From Choristoneura fumiferana (taxonomy: Eukaryota > Arthropoda > Insecta > Lepidoptera > Tortricidae), in assembly GCF_025370935.1 (NCBI RefSeq), contig NC_133499.1, positions 6,164,234-6,228,233 of the forward strand: a stretch of DNA of 64,000 nt, read 5' to 3'. Below are positions 21,201-26,113 of the stretch, one piece after another. Both the position numbers and the translations under genes were made by a program. The notes beneath the pieces were generated by a model. The model worked only from the letters and a program-made list of their open reading frames with translations. It made no database searches and had not been told where the DNA came from. How positions within the stretch are numbered: position 1 is the stretch's first letter; each line of letters starts with the position of its first letter.

Positions 21201-23127
21201 TGTAGTAAAAGGTAAATTACAATTGTACTGATTAATATTATTATTATGTTTTATTTATTTAATTAGATACATTTAATTTTATGTTTACACTTTCCTAAGA
21301 ACCAAATCAAATCAATGACATGCATAGCTTATATACTGTGTGTGTGTGTGTGTGTGCGCATGTGACGACTACTATCAACGACGATATTGAACTTTGAAGT
21401 GACAATTTCGGGGGTTTTTATTGTAGCTATGAAACTCGAGAGGTTATTTTATTTATTGTAAAAAGTAAAAGTTCGTTTGCTTACGTTTCGTATTATTTGC
21501 AGGTCGGAGCTGAGCGAGCCGGACAGTGGCGGCATATTCAAGTCGTTGGTGGAACAGACCGGACGGGACACCGCCGCCATGCTGTATGAGATGGCGGAAG
21601 AGGTGAGGGGTCACAGGACTTATAATAACAGAGTGAAATAGTAGATTGTACAACAAGAGCATAAAACAAGCCACTACCCAAGACGTTCATATAGCCACCC
21701 GAGCCGGTACGGCGATGGTGGATAGACACGTCGAGGGGAAAATGGGTTTGATGGTCGAGTTTTACACTCTGCTTTTCACTTAGATTGCGAGGAAATGAAA
21801 TAGCAACAGTGGAAACAATTATTCACTTTCTGTTACCTTTTACTTTTTATGCATTATTTATTATATAATTCAGTTTTTTTATTTATTGATTTATATTGAT
21901 TGATTTGATTGATTTTTAGTTTTACAGAAATTAAAATTATCAAAAAATATATGTATAAACTTTTTTGTTTGTGGCTGTTGACACCCGATTACCTTGCTGT
22001 TAGACGTAGATTTTATTTTATGCACTAAAGCATAAAACGTCATTTTATGTCGCCTAGATACAGCATAAACAAGAACTTTACGAGCATGACAATTTTGACA
22101 ACATATAATAAATCGAAACCCATTTGGAGAAATAGGCTTTGTGAAGCGTTTTCAGAAATCAGATTCCAAAATGTGATAAACTGAATTAAATAACCAAATT
22201 TTAAGTAATGCCCCTCATTTGACACCTGCAGTGGCCTCGTCACAAAGGCAGTTAGAAAGCAGGTCTAGACTCGTAAGCAAATTGACAATTTGAAATGTTC
22301 CTGTCCTGCTTATAATAGCAAAGAGTGACAAAGATCGAACTTTAATCACATGATGCGCACCCGGCCTTAAACAGTTGTCAGAGTCTTTTAAGTTCTTTGA
22401 GCTAGACTGAATCATGAAAAATAGGAAATGAGACTCAGTGGAGTCCGCTGATTTTCAGTCTCAACCTGACTGAATCTAAGAAGGTGACTTCGCTGCCAAC
22501 TACGATCTACTTGTCAGTCAAAAAATCGGTCAAGTGCGAGTCGGACTCGCGCACGAAGGTTTCCGTACGCACGTAAAAAAAAACGAAAAAACATCAATTT
22601 TCTTGTATGGGGTTCTTATTTTTAAAGTGATTATACAACTAAAGATTCTGTCTGTGAATATTTCAAGCGTCTACCTGTTGCCGTTATTAATATCGAGCAA
22701 AAAACGGCAGAAAAAATGACGTTCGTTGTATGGGAGCCCCCCTTAAATATTTATTTATTCTGTTTTTAGTATTTGTTGTTATAGCGGCCACATTACGCAT
22801 AATTCTGTGAAAATTTCAAATGCCTAATTATTGCAGCTCAATACATAGAGCCCTGTGACAGACAGACGGATAGACAGACAGACACCGGAGTCTCAGTAAT
22901 AGGGTTCCGTTGGCATCCTTTGGGTACGGAACCCTAAAAAAGAAGCGTACGGAAGCGTGCGGAAGTACGGGAGTGGAGGCATATGGAATTTTAACTGGGT
23001 ACATCTTTTACAAAACAAAAACTACGACTCCAAAATTTGTCATCAGATTTAAATAAATGTACATATAACAACTCGTTTGTTTCAGAGCTACAACAAAATG
23101 ATGGCGAGGAAAAGCAAAACCGAATAA
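81..23127 (+). CDS. ABCC4: ABCC-family (MRP4-like) ABC transporter, C-terminal part, 11 exons
   Basis: This is the 3' part of an ABCC-type exporter gene, a membrane ATPase that moves organic anions and drug conjugates. Exons are 81-207, 1210-1319, 7547-7661, 8544-8733, 11055-11241, 13401-13573, 14234-14350, 16172-16274, 18262-18371, 21503-21602 and 23086-23127. All introns are GT/AG, and the phases join into one frame of 457 codons plus TAA. The partial protein has two membrane helices (residues about 15-75), then NBD2 with Walker A GRTGAGKSS (166-174), signature FSAGQ (268-272), Walker B VLVLDE (aspartate 292, glutamate 293) and H-loop histidine 324. All catalytic motifs are intact, so this looks functional. 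About 65 residues are inserted before the usual C-terminal segment GIFKSLVEQTG. Upstream exons (TMD1, NBD1) lie outside the window or on contig 2. The family is certain; MRP4 as the closest member is inferred. Confidence 0.93.
236..400 (+). repeat. Dispersed repeat in ABCC intron 1
   Basis: The stretch starting TTACGATATTTGGCTG with the TTATCGAACGGAAAAACAAT block resembles, in reverse complement, the DNA-transposon-like insertion at 44261-44612. It is probably a diverged copy of the same family. The rest of intron 1 (to about 1073) shows homopolymer runs, a stretch like 17730-17830, and no coding potential. Confidence 0.5.
1074..1200 (+). repeat. Dispersed repeat next to the exon 2 acceptor
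   Basis: The sequence runs from GAAGTGAAAAGCAGAGTG through CCCCTCGACGTGACGG and CTCGGGTGAAATGGC to TTGTACAATCTAC. Related copies lie at 15585-15725 (+) and 21640-21790 (-), plus the duplicate at 34430-34550. It ends directly at the polypyrimidine tract of exon 2. Confidence 0.65.
1210..1319 (+). CDS. ABCC exon 2: last helix of TMD2 and start of the linker
   Basis: A T-rich tract and CAG precede the exon, and GTGAGT follows it. It encodes the last helix (VGLAITQVIGLVGM) and the conserved RQTAEVENQM linker before NBD2. The exon is 110 bases long, closes the codon begun in exon 1 and ends in phase 0. It is identical to the inverted copy at 34308-34417. The acceptor sits at the edge of a dispersed repeat (1074-1200). 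Confidence 0.93.
1320..2411 (+). other. Intron 2, first part: no gene seen
   Basis: The sequence is AT-rich. It contains a stretch built of TTTTGGCAAA, ATTTGCC and TTTGGG words (1690-2270), typical of a simple decayed repeat, and a duplicated CTAACCT/TTTCTGG block at about 1940-2020. Short ORFs here have no recognisable domain. Confidence 0.6.
2412..2474 (+). repeat. Truncated lepidopteran interspersed repeat
   Basis: CCGCTAATATAATGCGAAAG followed by TTGTTACTTCATCACGC is the 5' part of a common moth repeat related to 41795-41985. It is cut off by the SINE that follows. Confidence 0.5.
2475..2760 (+). mobile_element. SINE-A copy, interrupted by a LINE; remainder at 7360-7376
   Basis: The tRNA-like head has an A-box-like GGCCTAGTGG and a B box GGTTCAAACC. 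The body contains GAAGGAAAACATCGTGAGG, and the 3' end reads CCCAGCAGTGGACGTATATA. The rest of the tail (ATAGGCTGGGATGAAG) resumes at 7361 after the LINE. Other copies are at 15832, 35575, 44128/44613 and 57283. Confidence 0.85.
3178..4311 (+). CDS. LINE ORF1 protein with PHD-type zinc finger
   Basis: ORF1 is the RNA-binding or chaperone protein of the retrotransposon. The ATG at 3178 is chosen because it starts MEMAQTS with no stronger codon before the finger. The C4HC3 finger is complete: C21, C24, C37, C42, H47, C50, C65 and C68. A probable coiled coil follows (about 115-165: HEMRLIRDEM, KFEEVNMRLMKLE), then a proline- and lysine-rich linker with a nuclear-signal-like RPKRISKARKGKK, and a C-terminal domain. 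The length is 377 residues. Its stop lies 25 bases before the ORF2 ATG (4337). It looks intact. Confidence 0.82.
   Translation: MEMAQTSKSISKRADSTELTCHACALGLIVGEEYLQCMVTACGRLYHYLCTGKTLTTVQKDTWVCPECCNQRKKGGPNCETPVGTPVTIKNISCRNKSDSSQPILQSSEDPVLIAHEMRLIRDEMSLLTVQLANALSTMVLFQDALTESTKKFEEVNMRLMKLEVAQTCSCRCTEAECTEAEQPLSDTGNQSNNPRPKRISKARKGKKASNPDNPVEDPRVVPPGGAPHTAQPKILPNPPPHDDVARTWDANGAVDGEATEGVFREVHYRKKRFSSVRCTAGPEVTSLKAVEYRKYIHLWNMVSGADDVRAYLLSVCPGSRCTVEELKPKGEYKSFKIGVPPEVYERCLSAAMWPDNARVKAWLFRRAQNRNSFSCP
4337..7245 (+). pseudogene. LINE ORF2: AP-type endonuclease and reverse transcriptase, one frameshift
   Basis: The endonuclease part starts at ATG 4337 (MSLHVIYQNVRGLN) and shows the VTETFL glutamate and the VGDLNL motif. 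The frame ends at TAA 4823-4825. The protein resumes in another frame with the endonuclease HGGKLDVVLVS and DDYHPP motifs. Reverse transcriptase follows with DVLYFDFKKAFD, GVSQGSILGPLLF and the catalytic YADD at 6358-6369, then a long C-terminal region to 7245. A single break within 4795-4825, next to T-rich words, separates the frames. All catalytic motifs remain. It could be a sequencing indel or an inactive copy. Confidence 0.85.
7377..7546 (+). other. End of intron 2
   Basis: Unassigned intron sequence between the LINE/SINE pair and exon 3. The stretch TTCCCGCGGGATAG resembles the words of the array at 53.9-55.6 kb. Confidence 0.4.
7547..7661 (+). CDS. ABCC exon 3: linker into NBD2
   Basis: The acceptor is TTTTGCAG and the donor GTAATT. 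The exon encodes VERMLEYTNLEPETP followed by the HPNLDFEHWPAKG stretch, the usual ABCC linker that runs to the first NBD2 beta strand. It is 115 bases long and ends in phase 1. It lies 187 bases downstream of the LINE inserted in intron 2. No copy of this exon is present on contig 2. Confidence 0.92.
7662..8474 (+). other. Intron 3: common repeat fragments, no gene
   Basis: The part 7960-8170 resembles 30900-31010 (ATGGTTTTAAAAGACC, AAGATTGGATGAGAAAAAAA). The part 8232-8350 (TGCAAAATTACAGCTTTCTAG, CCGCGGACAGACAG) matches 57030-57128 and parts of 42270-42590. These are a known kind of lepidopteran 'acggaaccc' repeat. No ORF of interest is present. Confidence 0.55.
8475..8531 (+). repeat. SINE-A/RTE-type 3' tail fragment
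   Basis: GCCTATGCCCAACATTGGACG...GGCTGAGATGATGATGATGATGA is a 3' tail shared by SINE-A and RTE copies. It ends 12 bases before the exon 4 border. Confidence 0.6.
8544..8733 (+). CDS. ABCC exon 4: NBD2 Walker A
   Basis: The acceptor is TTTTCACAG and the donor GTGGGT. The exon encodes GEIAFEDVSLEYE, then a lysine- and proline-rich loop (PPKKETEPVKVPEP, longer than usual), the GVTFAVRPAEKVAVVG strand and Walker A GRTGAGKSS. The 3' end of a repeat with a GATGAT tail lies only 13 bases upstream of the exon, so the branch point region is repeat-derived or squeezed against it. Confidence 0.94.
8848..9276 (-). mobile_element. RTE-clade LINE fragment (3' part), interrupted by SINE-B
   Basis: Read on the - strand this encodes VFDQCVLPAMTYACETWTL, then RNMERVMLGITLRDRVRN and KLKWAWAG, and further on RPPARWSDDI and GEAYAQRWV. 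This is the end of an RTE-type reverse transcriptase ORF. Stops and frame changes show it is dead. The upstream part (on -) continues beyond a SINE-B insertion at 9676-9770. Confidence 0.8.
9277..9663 (-). mobile_element. SINE-B copy with 12-bp target duplication
   Basis: The - strand carries a tRNA-like head with B box GGTTCGATTCCC and a GTAGCGGTATAGCACGCGG A-box region. The far end forms a 31-bp perfect inverted repeat (9573-9603 and 9634-9664). ACCTTTGTTTTC flanks it on both sides (9265-9276 and 9664-9675), so it inserted into the RTE fragment. Confidence 0.85.
9676..10348 (+). other. Intron 4, middle: mostly unassigned
   Basis: The first 95 bases are the continuation of the RTE fragment. 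AT-rich sequence follows with TATTTA words, a stretch ending AATAAAGAGTATAAACAAAC, and a fragment with a tRNA-like CGGGAATCGAACC word (10239-10251) that is probably the B box of a decayed SINE on the - strand. Confidence 0.45.
10349..10911 (-). mobile_element. CR1-type (Zenon-like) LINE 3' fragment
   Basis: On the - strand an ORF (10911 to 10642) encodes KLKFPSYRLAKTKESFLG, IRFNKIPKNIIN and KAYYKVNDYIMD, which is the C terminus of a CR1-like reverse transcriptase. The 3' UTR follows with the CCGGTTCGGAAAAACC words and TCAAAG repeats, also seen at 24127-24275. An (AATAAG)n microsatellite lies at 10446-10481. The element is 5'-truncated, as is usual for LINEs. Confidence 0.75.
11055..11241 (+). 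CDS. ABCC exon 5: NBD2 Q-loop
   Basis: The acceptor is ATTTCCAG and the donor GTGATT. The exon encodes GRITVDGV, RAWRQRLAALPQRPALFAG with the Q-loop glutamine, and LRDNLDPEHAHSDADIYSALHE. It is very GC-rich compared with the AT-rich introns. A perfect 17-base hairpin lies 12 bases into the following intron (11254-11270). Confidence 0.94.
11254..11270 (+). repeat. Perfect hairpin 12 bases after the exon 5 donor
   Basis: GCTCCGCCGGGCGGAGC has 8-base arms around one base. The same 17-base palindrome occurs at 43922-43938, again just downstream of a splice donor of the same gene, and an imperfect form at 12450-12466. Confidence 0.8.
11352..11636 (+). repeat. Rep-D interspersed repeat (SINE-like)
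   Basis: The sequence contains GGATGGCAAATGAGCAAGTGG, GTAAGAGATCACCACCGCC and GACCTTGCACAAGGTCC. Other copies lie at 16351-16628 (+) and 24841-25118 (-). It begins with a T run when read +, which suggests the - strand carries the A tail. Confidence 0.75.
11637..12626 (+). other. Intron 5: unassigned, with repeat pieces
   Basis: There is a LINE 3'-end word at 11705-11735 (AATAACTCTTTATTGCAC), AT-rich unknown sequence, and at 12440-12610 a stretch with the imperfect hairpin followed by AGAAGAG/CTCTTCT words that looks like a decayed foldback. No coding signal was seen. Confidence 0.4.
12638..12950 (-). mobile_element. SINE-B copy with 11-bp target duplication
   Basis: The - strand head carries the B box and A-box-like words of SINE-B. 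AAGTGACAAGG flanks both ends (12627-12637 and 12951-12961), a clean target duplication. The end reads AATACAAAAAGACTCCAAA as in the copy at 9277. Confidence 0.88.
12962..13400 (+). other. Intron 5, end: SINE tail and unassigned sequence
   Basis: The stretch has A/T runs and a short GC-richer block (13140-13265). At 13297-13352 there is a SINE-A 3' tail (TTCTGAGAGGAGGCC, CAGCAGTGGGACG, GGCTGGGATGGATGG) ending about 50 bases before exon 6. Confidence 0.5.
13401..13573 (+). CDS. ABCC exon 6: NBD2 signature and Walker B
   Basis: The acceptor is TTTTACAG and the donor GTGAGT. The exon holds the ABC signature FSAGQRQL, followed by VCLARAAL and Walker B VLVLDEATANVDTE with the catalytic glutamate. 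The signature is the LSGGQ-like form used in ABCC NBD2. The exon starts in phase 0 and ends with two bases of a codon. A SINE tail ends about 50 bases upstream. Confidence 0.95.
13831..14058 (+). mobile_element. SINE-C copy
   Basis: GACTACGAAGCTTGAGGTCC precedes a B box GGTTCGATTCCC, then GGGGCAAATATTTG, TATCCGTTGC and GGGACTAGGTCAATTGG, and an (ATT)n tail. It is a tRNA-derived SINE, not a tRNA gene. Related copies lie at 14421, 25717, 44878/45176 and 54216. Confidence 0.82.
14234..14350 (+). CDS. ABCC exon 7: NBD2 H-loop
   Basis: The acceptor is GTTATGCAG and the donor GTCAGC. The exon encodes ETDKHIQHTIRTKF and the switch region TVLTIAHRLNTVMDYDRVIVMD with the H-loop histidine. It begins and ends in phase 2. 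SINE copies flank it on both sides (13831-14058 and 14421-14551). Confidence 0.94.
14421..14551 (+). mobile_element. SINE-C copy, 3'-truncated
   Basis: The head is more complete here (CGGATGGCCAATTGGTTGAC, then GACTACGAAGC and the B box GGTTCTATTCCC). The copy stops at GTATTTAAGTATTAGC where another repeat (14552-14690) begins. Confidence 0.75.
14552..14690 (+). repeat. Rep-E copy carrying an X-box-like palindrome
   Basis: GCCATGAAG, TTTTAGTGG and GTGACCCAGGAGACGTTACC are shared with 23350-23510. Inside is GTTACCATGGCAAC (14661-14674), which fits the RFX-factor X-box consensus. Confidence 0.65.
14937..15432. mobile_element. DNA-transposon-like element with long TIRs, containing a nested MITE
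   Basis: The ends are inverted: CAAGGAGCTTATATA...ACTGGAGGTTGAACGCCG on the left and CGGCGTTCAACCTCCAGT...TATATAAACTCCTTG on the right. No transposase is present. The MITE at 15062-15307 is inserted inside it. Confidence 0.72.
15062..15307. mobile_element. MITE family G, 4-bp target duplication GGAT
   Basis: The TIRs are GGGTCAATCAAC...ACCGACACT and AGTGTCGGTAAAAAAG...GATTGGCCC. GGAT flanks both ends (15058-15061 and 15308-15311). The interior is shared with 44930-45172 and 54103-54671. Confidence 0.78.
15585..15725 (+). repeat. Dispersed repeat related to 1074-1200
   Basis: It contains GTCGAAATGAAAAGTAGAGTG, TTTCCCCTCGA and TCTCGGGTGAAATGGG, and a second CTCGGGTGAAAT. No gene is present. 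Confidence 0.6.
15832..16081 (+). mobile_element. SINE-A copy
   Basis: The head (GTGGCCGAGTGGTTTGACC, B box GTTCAAACCCC), body (GGAAAACATCGTGAGG) and an internally deleted tail ending CTGGGACGATGATGATGG are present. Confidence 0.8.
16172..16274 (+). CDS. ABCC exon 8: end of NBD2 and start of insertion
   Basis: The acceptor is TGTATTGCAG and the donor GTAATT. The exon encodes RGRIVESGHPFELLTQ, the usual end of the NBD, then departs from the family with a basic serine-rich stretch (APQRRSLLSKSQ). It ends in phase 0. The reading is supported by phase agreement with exons 7 and 9. Confidence 0.88.
16351..16628 (+). repeat. Rep-D copy
   Basis: It is the same repeat as 11352-11636, with a T-rich start and GACCTTGCACGAGGTCC near the end. 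Confidence 0.75.
16629..17548 (+). other. Intron 8: hairpin and unassigned sequence
   Basis: A 12-base perfect inverted repeat with GCGCGC cores lies at 16701-16712 and 16734-16745. A helitron-like end word (GAAACCGCGGGCAAAAGCAAG) lies at 17152-17172. The rest is AT-rich and unassigned. Confidence 0.5.
17549..17688. mobile_element. Harbinger-like MITE (family H)
   Basis: The TIR starts GGGGCTGTTTCACCATCCAT and its inverse is ATGGATGGTGAAATAGCCC. The interior is nearly self-complementary (GATGCCGTCTC and GAGACGGCATC). A second copy is at 53513-53616. Confidence 0.75.
17700..18085 (+). other. Intron 8, later part: repeat pieces
   Basis: The part 17730-17830 (AAATTCATTCTTTAATACGAG, ACTTCGATTTTC) resembles 600-690. 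A block at 17960-18080 has TTACGGTCATGTTATGAGACC words like those at 26080. No gene was seen. Confidence 0.4.
18086..18240. mobile_element. Harbinger-like MITE (family J)
   Basis: The TIRs are CCCCCTTATTCATAAAC and GTTTTATGAATAAGGGGG, flanked by TAA and TGA. The related larger element is at 28108-28803. It ends 21 bases before exon 9, so its right end lies within the intron's acceptor region. Confidence 0.75.
18262..18371 (+). CDS. ABCC exon 9: charged insertion
   Basis: The acceptor is GGTTCCAG and the donor GTGAGT. The exon encodes APLAIPENFAERSDD followed by ETIVTAAAERRERARTYSN. No ABC motif is present; this is a charged, probably disordered insertion. It starts in phase 0 and ends with two bases that join exon 10. 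A symmetric exon would be easy to skip, but this one is not (110 bases), so it cannot be skipped without a frameshift. Confidence 0.82.
18469..19126. mobile_element. TIR element in intron 9
   Basis: GTTCCAATCGTTTATTTAAC at 18469 is inverted at the right end (GTTAAATAAACGATTGGAAC to 19126), followed inward on both sides by TTTNGACAG. The interior is AT-rich without a transposase. It starts 97 bases after the exon 9 donor. Confidence 0.7.
19127..20453 (+). other. Intron 9, middle: unassigned with foldback and G-rich tract
   Basis: The words AAATTTGACAGATTGC occur twice (19390 and 19495). A foldback-like stretch around 19710-19840 has GCAGATTATGCACCTCG and its inverse. A G-rich tract (20290-20316) has three GGGGG runs. 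No coding signal was found. Confidence 0.45.
20454..20581. repeat. Foldback repeat
   Basis: The arms ACATTGT...GGGCGGTA...GAATTACGAAC and GTTCGTAATTC...TACCGCCC...ACAATGT form a hairpin of about 128 bases with a CpG-containing centre (CCCGAAGTCGAAG). Confidence 0.65.
20582..21502 (+). other. Intron 9, end: unassigned
   Basis: It is AT-rich with a (TG)n microsatellite at 21340-21356. A GC-richer block at 20920-21070 has overlapping short ORFs without a recognisable domain. Confidence 0.4.
21503..21602 (+). CDS. ABCC exon 10: C-terminal tail
   Basis: The acceptor is TATTTGCAG and the donor GTGAGG. The exon encodes RSELSEPDSG and then GIFKSLVEQTGRDTAAMLYE, which matches the C-terminal helix that follows NBD2 in MRP4-like transporters. 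The return of family-typical sequence here supports the reading of exons 8 and 9. Confidence 0.9.
21640..22060 (-). repeat. Dispersed repeat related to intron 1
   Basis: Read on -, it matches 760-1200: the GTGTAAAACTC, GAAATAGCAACAGTGG, CAAACAAAAAAGTTT and TTTATGCACTA words occur in the same order. So the intron 1 sequence next to exon 2 belongs to a dispersed family of at least 450 bases. Confidence 0.65.
22061..23085 (+). other. Intron 10: common repeat at 22520-22940
   Basis: The stretch from GTCAAGTGCGAGTCGGACTCG through GTATGGGAGCCCCCC and AGACAGACAGACACCGG to GGTACGGAACCCTAAAAAA is the widespread lepidopteran 'acggaaccc' repeat. Flanks are unassigned. Confidence 0.6.
23086..23127 (+). 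CDS. ABCC exon 11: last codons and stop
   Basis: The acceptor is TTGTTTCAG. The exon encodes SYNKMMARKSKTE and then TAA at 23125-23127. The end is short and basic. It is phase 0 with exon 10. The stop overlaps an AATAAA hexamer (23123-23128), so the poly(A) signal in use is either this one or lies further downstream. Confidence 0.86.
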   Translation, partial: SYNKMMARKSKTE

Positions 23128-23128
23128 A
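23123..23128 (+). promoter_or_regulatory. AATAAA hexamer overlapping the ABCC stop codon
   Basis: The bases AATAAA include the stop TAA. If this hexamer is used, the 3' UTR would be only about 15-30 bases. Longer 3' UTRs are possible because the downstream region is AT-rich. Confidence 0.35.
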
Positions 23129-24126
23129 ATAATACGTAAACAAACTTATCTACAGGAACGAAACAGTATTTTATATTGAACTCCATTCGGTACTTATTTT
23201 AGGTACTTAAAAAAATCTTAAAAATGTGTAAAACAATTATTTCTAATGATTGAAAAAGATTGTTGGGTTGATCAACTGTTTAGTGTTGTTATTCGGTCCC
23301 GTGTCCCAGGAGACATCAGTGATAACACTTTGTTAGAATAATGTTTACAGTGTTACTATTAGCACGCTTAGAAGATGAGCCATGAAGGAATTGCCTTCAA
23401 ATTAAAACTGTCACAAATCCTAACTTTTTTTAGTGGTTTTCTACGCCATAAAATCAAACTTTTAATATGTGACCCAGGAGACGTTACCATGGCAACACTA
23501 AAAACTTGATTGACCCTGTTAGACATTAAATAATTAAATTCGAATAATTAGTATAATTTTAGGAACAAAATTTTAATTTAATATTTTTTTTTTTAATTTT
23601 ATCTGACTTGAGCATTTCGTCTTCCCGGTACTGCCTTTTACATTAAATTATTTAGGTGCTCAAAAGTGGGGGTAAGATCGCATTTTGTAAATGTGTAAAC
23701 GTGGGTTTCTTGAGAGGCAAAATATCGCTAGATGGCGTTAGTATCGACGTCTGTTTGACGTTACGGTCATTGCGATTGGGTCATTTTGAAAGCGCGGCCA
23801 CATGCAGGTCGCTTGACGCTCATTTCCATCGTCAAATCTGGTCACGTGACGTACATATAGCGATAAAGCTGAAAATGTTGAGCTTTATCGCTGGATAAAA
23901 AAACCTCATCAAGTTCGGCTAAAACATTGTTTTTTTTTCATTCACTCCAATTTCTTATTTGTACTACTGCCACGACTGCTACTAAATGAGATTAAGAATC
24001 AGCTTCCAAGACCAAGATCATTCCTGCAAGCAGCCATCTTGACGCTGCTGCTCGACGCGGCGACTTGACGCTACTTTTTCGAGTCGCGTGTAATTCAAAG
24101 GACTGGGCACGGACGCTGCAATTATT
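23128..24126 (+). other. 3' flank of the ABCC gene
   Basis: It contains a Rep-E copy (23350-23510) with GTTACCATGGCAAC at 23483-23496. A stretch at 23650-23900 has a short ORF without a known domain and ends with the pair AGCGATAAAGCT/AGCTTTATCGCT. No host gene was seen. Confidence 0.5.
23350..23510 (+). repeat. Rep-E copy with X-box-like palindrome
   Basis: It shares GCCATGAAG and GTGACCCAGGAGACGTTACC with 14552-14690, with the 14-base X-box-like word at 23483-23496. Confidence 0.65.
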
Positions 24127-24275
24127 TCAAAGTCAAAGTCAAAGTCAAAATATCTTTATTCAATTTAGGCTATAACAAGCACTTATGAATGTCAAAAAAA
24201 ATCTACCACCGGTTCGGAAAAACCTCTGCTGAGAAGAATCCGGCAAAAACTCAACGAGGTATATATTTTTTTTTT
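24127..24275 (-). mobile_element. CR1-type (Zenon-like) LINE 3' end
   Basis: TCAAAG repeats, AATATCTTTATTCAATTTAGG and CCACCGGTTCGGAAAAACC match 10349-10520. Only the 3' UTR remains. Confidence 0.7.
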
Positions 24276-24538
24276 TTGCACAAGTGGGGGTGGAGAGACA
24301 GCCTTGTGTGAATGCGGCGTAGAGATCCAAGCCATGGAGCACGTAATCCAGCGTTGCCCTCTGCACTCGTACTCAGGGCCGCCGGAGGACCTACTGCACC
24401 TCGCATCGGACGCAGTTGCGTGGCCCAACACCCTGAATTTTGACATTTAGCATGTTGTATCGTTATTGTTTTTGTATTTTGTAACTTTGTGTGTATGTAC
24501 CTATATATTATAATAATAATAATAAAGCCCTTCTATTC
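24276..24538 (+). mobile_element. LINE ORF2 C terminus with CxC...H...C zinc motif
   Basis: The + strand encodes GGGETALCECGVEIQAMEHV followed by IQRCPLHSY and DAVAWPNTLNFDI, then a stop. This is the cysteine/histidine motif at the end of many Jockey/R1-like ORF2 proteins. An (AAT)n stretch and AATAAAG follow. It is a 5'-truncated copy placed against the CR1 fragment. Confidence 0.7.
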
Positions 24539-24597
24539 TGAATTCTCTACAACTTCAGCAGTACGTGTTTAAGTGTTCTATTCTATATTATGTCTCT

Positions 24598-24775
24598 GAA
24601 TTCACCGTGCCTCTTGGCATAGGCCTCCTCCAGCTCTCTCCAGTCTCCACTGAGCTCTGTCTTCTGCTACCCTAGTCCAGTAAGGTCCCAGTGTTAGGCG
24701 GATGTCGTCGGTCCATCTTGTTTTGGCGCCCCTTCTTCTACAGTCCTCTCTTGGGTACCATAAGTTACTTGTTTG
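24598..24775 (-). mobile_element. RTE-like LINE fragment
   Basis: The - strand encodes RRGAKTRWTDDIRLTLG, YWTRVAEDRAQWR and GGLCQEA, the extreme C terminus of an RTE-like ORF. It is too short and broken to be active. Confidence 0.65.
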
Positions 24776-24840
24776 CTTATAAGCCTATTTTAAATGTATG
24801 CCATACGATTAAATAAATAAATGTCGAAGTCCAGTCAGTT

Positions 24841-25118
24841 TTGCAGGTGGTAGGACCTTGTGCAAGGTCCGCCCGGATTTGCTACCACCATCTTGCTCGC
24901 TAATCCTGCCGTGAAGCAGCAGTGCTTGCTTTTCGGCGTGTAGAGTAAGACAGCCGGTGAAATTACTGGCACTTGAGGTATCCCATCTTAGGCCTCTAGG
25001 TTGGCAACGCATCTGCAATCCCCTAGTGTTGCAGGTGTCTATGGGCGGTGGTGATCTCTTACCATCAGGAGACCCACTTGCTCGTTTGCCATCCAGTCGA
25101 AAAAAAAAAAAAAAAAAA
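24841..25118 (-). repeat. Rep-D copy with A tail
   Basis: It is the inverted copy of 11352-11636 and ends in the + strand direction with a run of about 20 A (25099-25118). Confidence 0.75.
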
Positions 25119-25636
25119 AAGTCCAACGAAGCTGGCGATACTAACGCCATCTAGTACCTCACCTACCGAAATACAATTTTGAATCCAACGAATTTATATT
25201 AGAATGTTCTGTCAATTTATGAATTTATGTCAATTTCAACGCTATACGATGTCAATTTTATGGTTTAATATGGTTTCAGTGAGAAATGTACGCACTGACT
25301 GGGTGACTCTAGAATCCATGTGGAATCGCTATTTGTTATAATTTACAAGGTCAAAGTGTAAGCTATCTTGTATATAATGTATATTATATATATTTCGGAG
25401 ATCTCAGAAACGGCTCTAACGATTTCGATTAAATTTGGTATGTAGGGGTTTTCGGGGATGACAAATCGATCTAGCTTGGTCTTATCTCTAGGAAAACGCT
25501 TGGTACCGAGTCGACCATATATTATATTTTATGTACCAAATACTACTTAATATCGTACTTAATATTTTATGTGCAGTATTTAATGTACCATCTAATGTTA
25601 TAAAATCTATAATGTCGAAATATCGGGGCTTATAGA
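25119..25636 (+). other. Unassigned with a common repeat
   Basis: The part 25390-25510 (TTCGGAGATCTCAGAAACGG, GATTTCGATTAAATTTGG) is a lepidopteran repeat of the kind that follows helitron-like ends. No gene was seen. Confidence 0.4.
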
Positions 25637-25929
25637 GGTCTGTACCCATTACACCGTATCACACTAGGACCGTAACAGCAACGTGTGAGGCAAAACACGC
25701 AACGCAACGCAACGTGTGACTACGAAGCTTGAGGTCCTGGGTTCGAATCCCGGCCGGGGCAGATATTTGTGTGAATAACACGAATGTTTGTTCTCGGGTC
25801 TTGGATGTTTAATATGTATTTATGTATGTATTTATCTATATAAGTATGTTTATCCGTTGCCTAGTATCCATAGTACAAGCTTTGCTTAGTTTGGGACTAG
25901 GTCAATTGGTGTCAAGTGTCCCATGATAT

Positions 25930-25961
<32 letters not shown>

Positions 25962-26113
25962 AACATATTTTTTGTATTAAAATGTATGAGACTATGGCCA
26001 CTAGCACGTTCCCTAACCAACCGTCGCCGTCGTGTCATGTATGCGCTTGACATTCCGTTCCTGGCACGTTCCTGTTACGGTCATGGCATGATACGGTGTA
26101 GTGGGTAGATACC
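25637..26113. mobile_element. MITE with TIRs, split by a SINE-C
   Basis: GGTCTGTACCCATTACACCG on the left and CGGTGTAGTGGGTAGATACC on the right are inverted. TTATA occurs near both borders. SINE-C (25717-25960) lies inside. Confidence 0.7.
25717..25960 (+). mobile_element. SINE-C copy
   Basis: GACTACGAAGCTTGAGGTCC, B box GGTTCGAATCCC, TATCCGTTGCC and GGGACTAGGTCAATTGG are followed by a (TTTA)n tail. This is the most complete copy of the family in the window. Confidence 0.85.
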
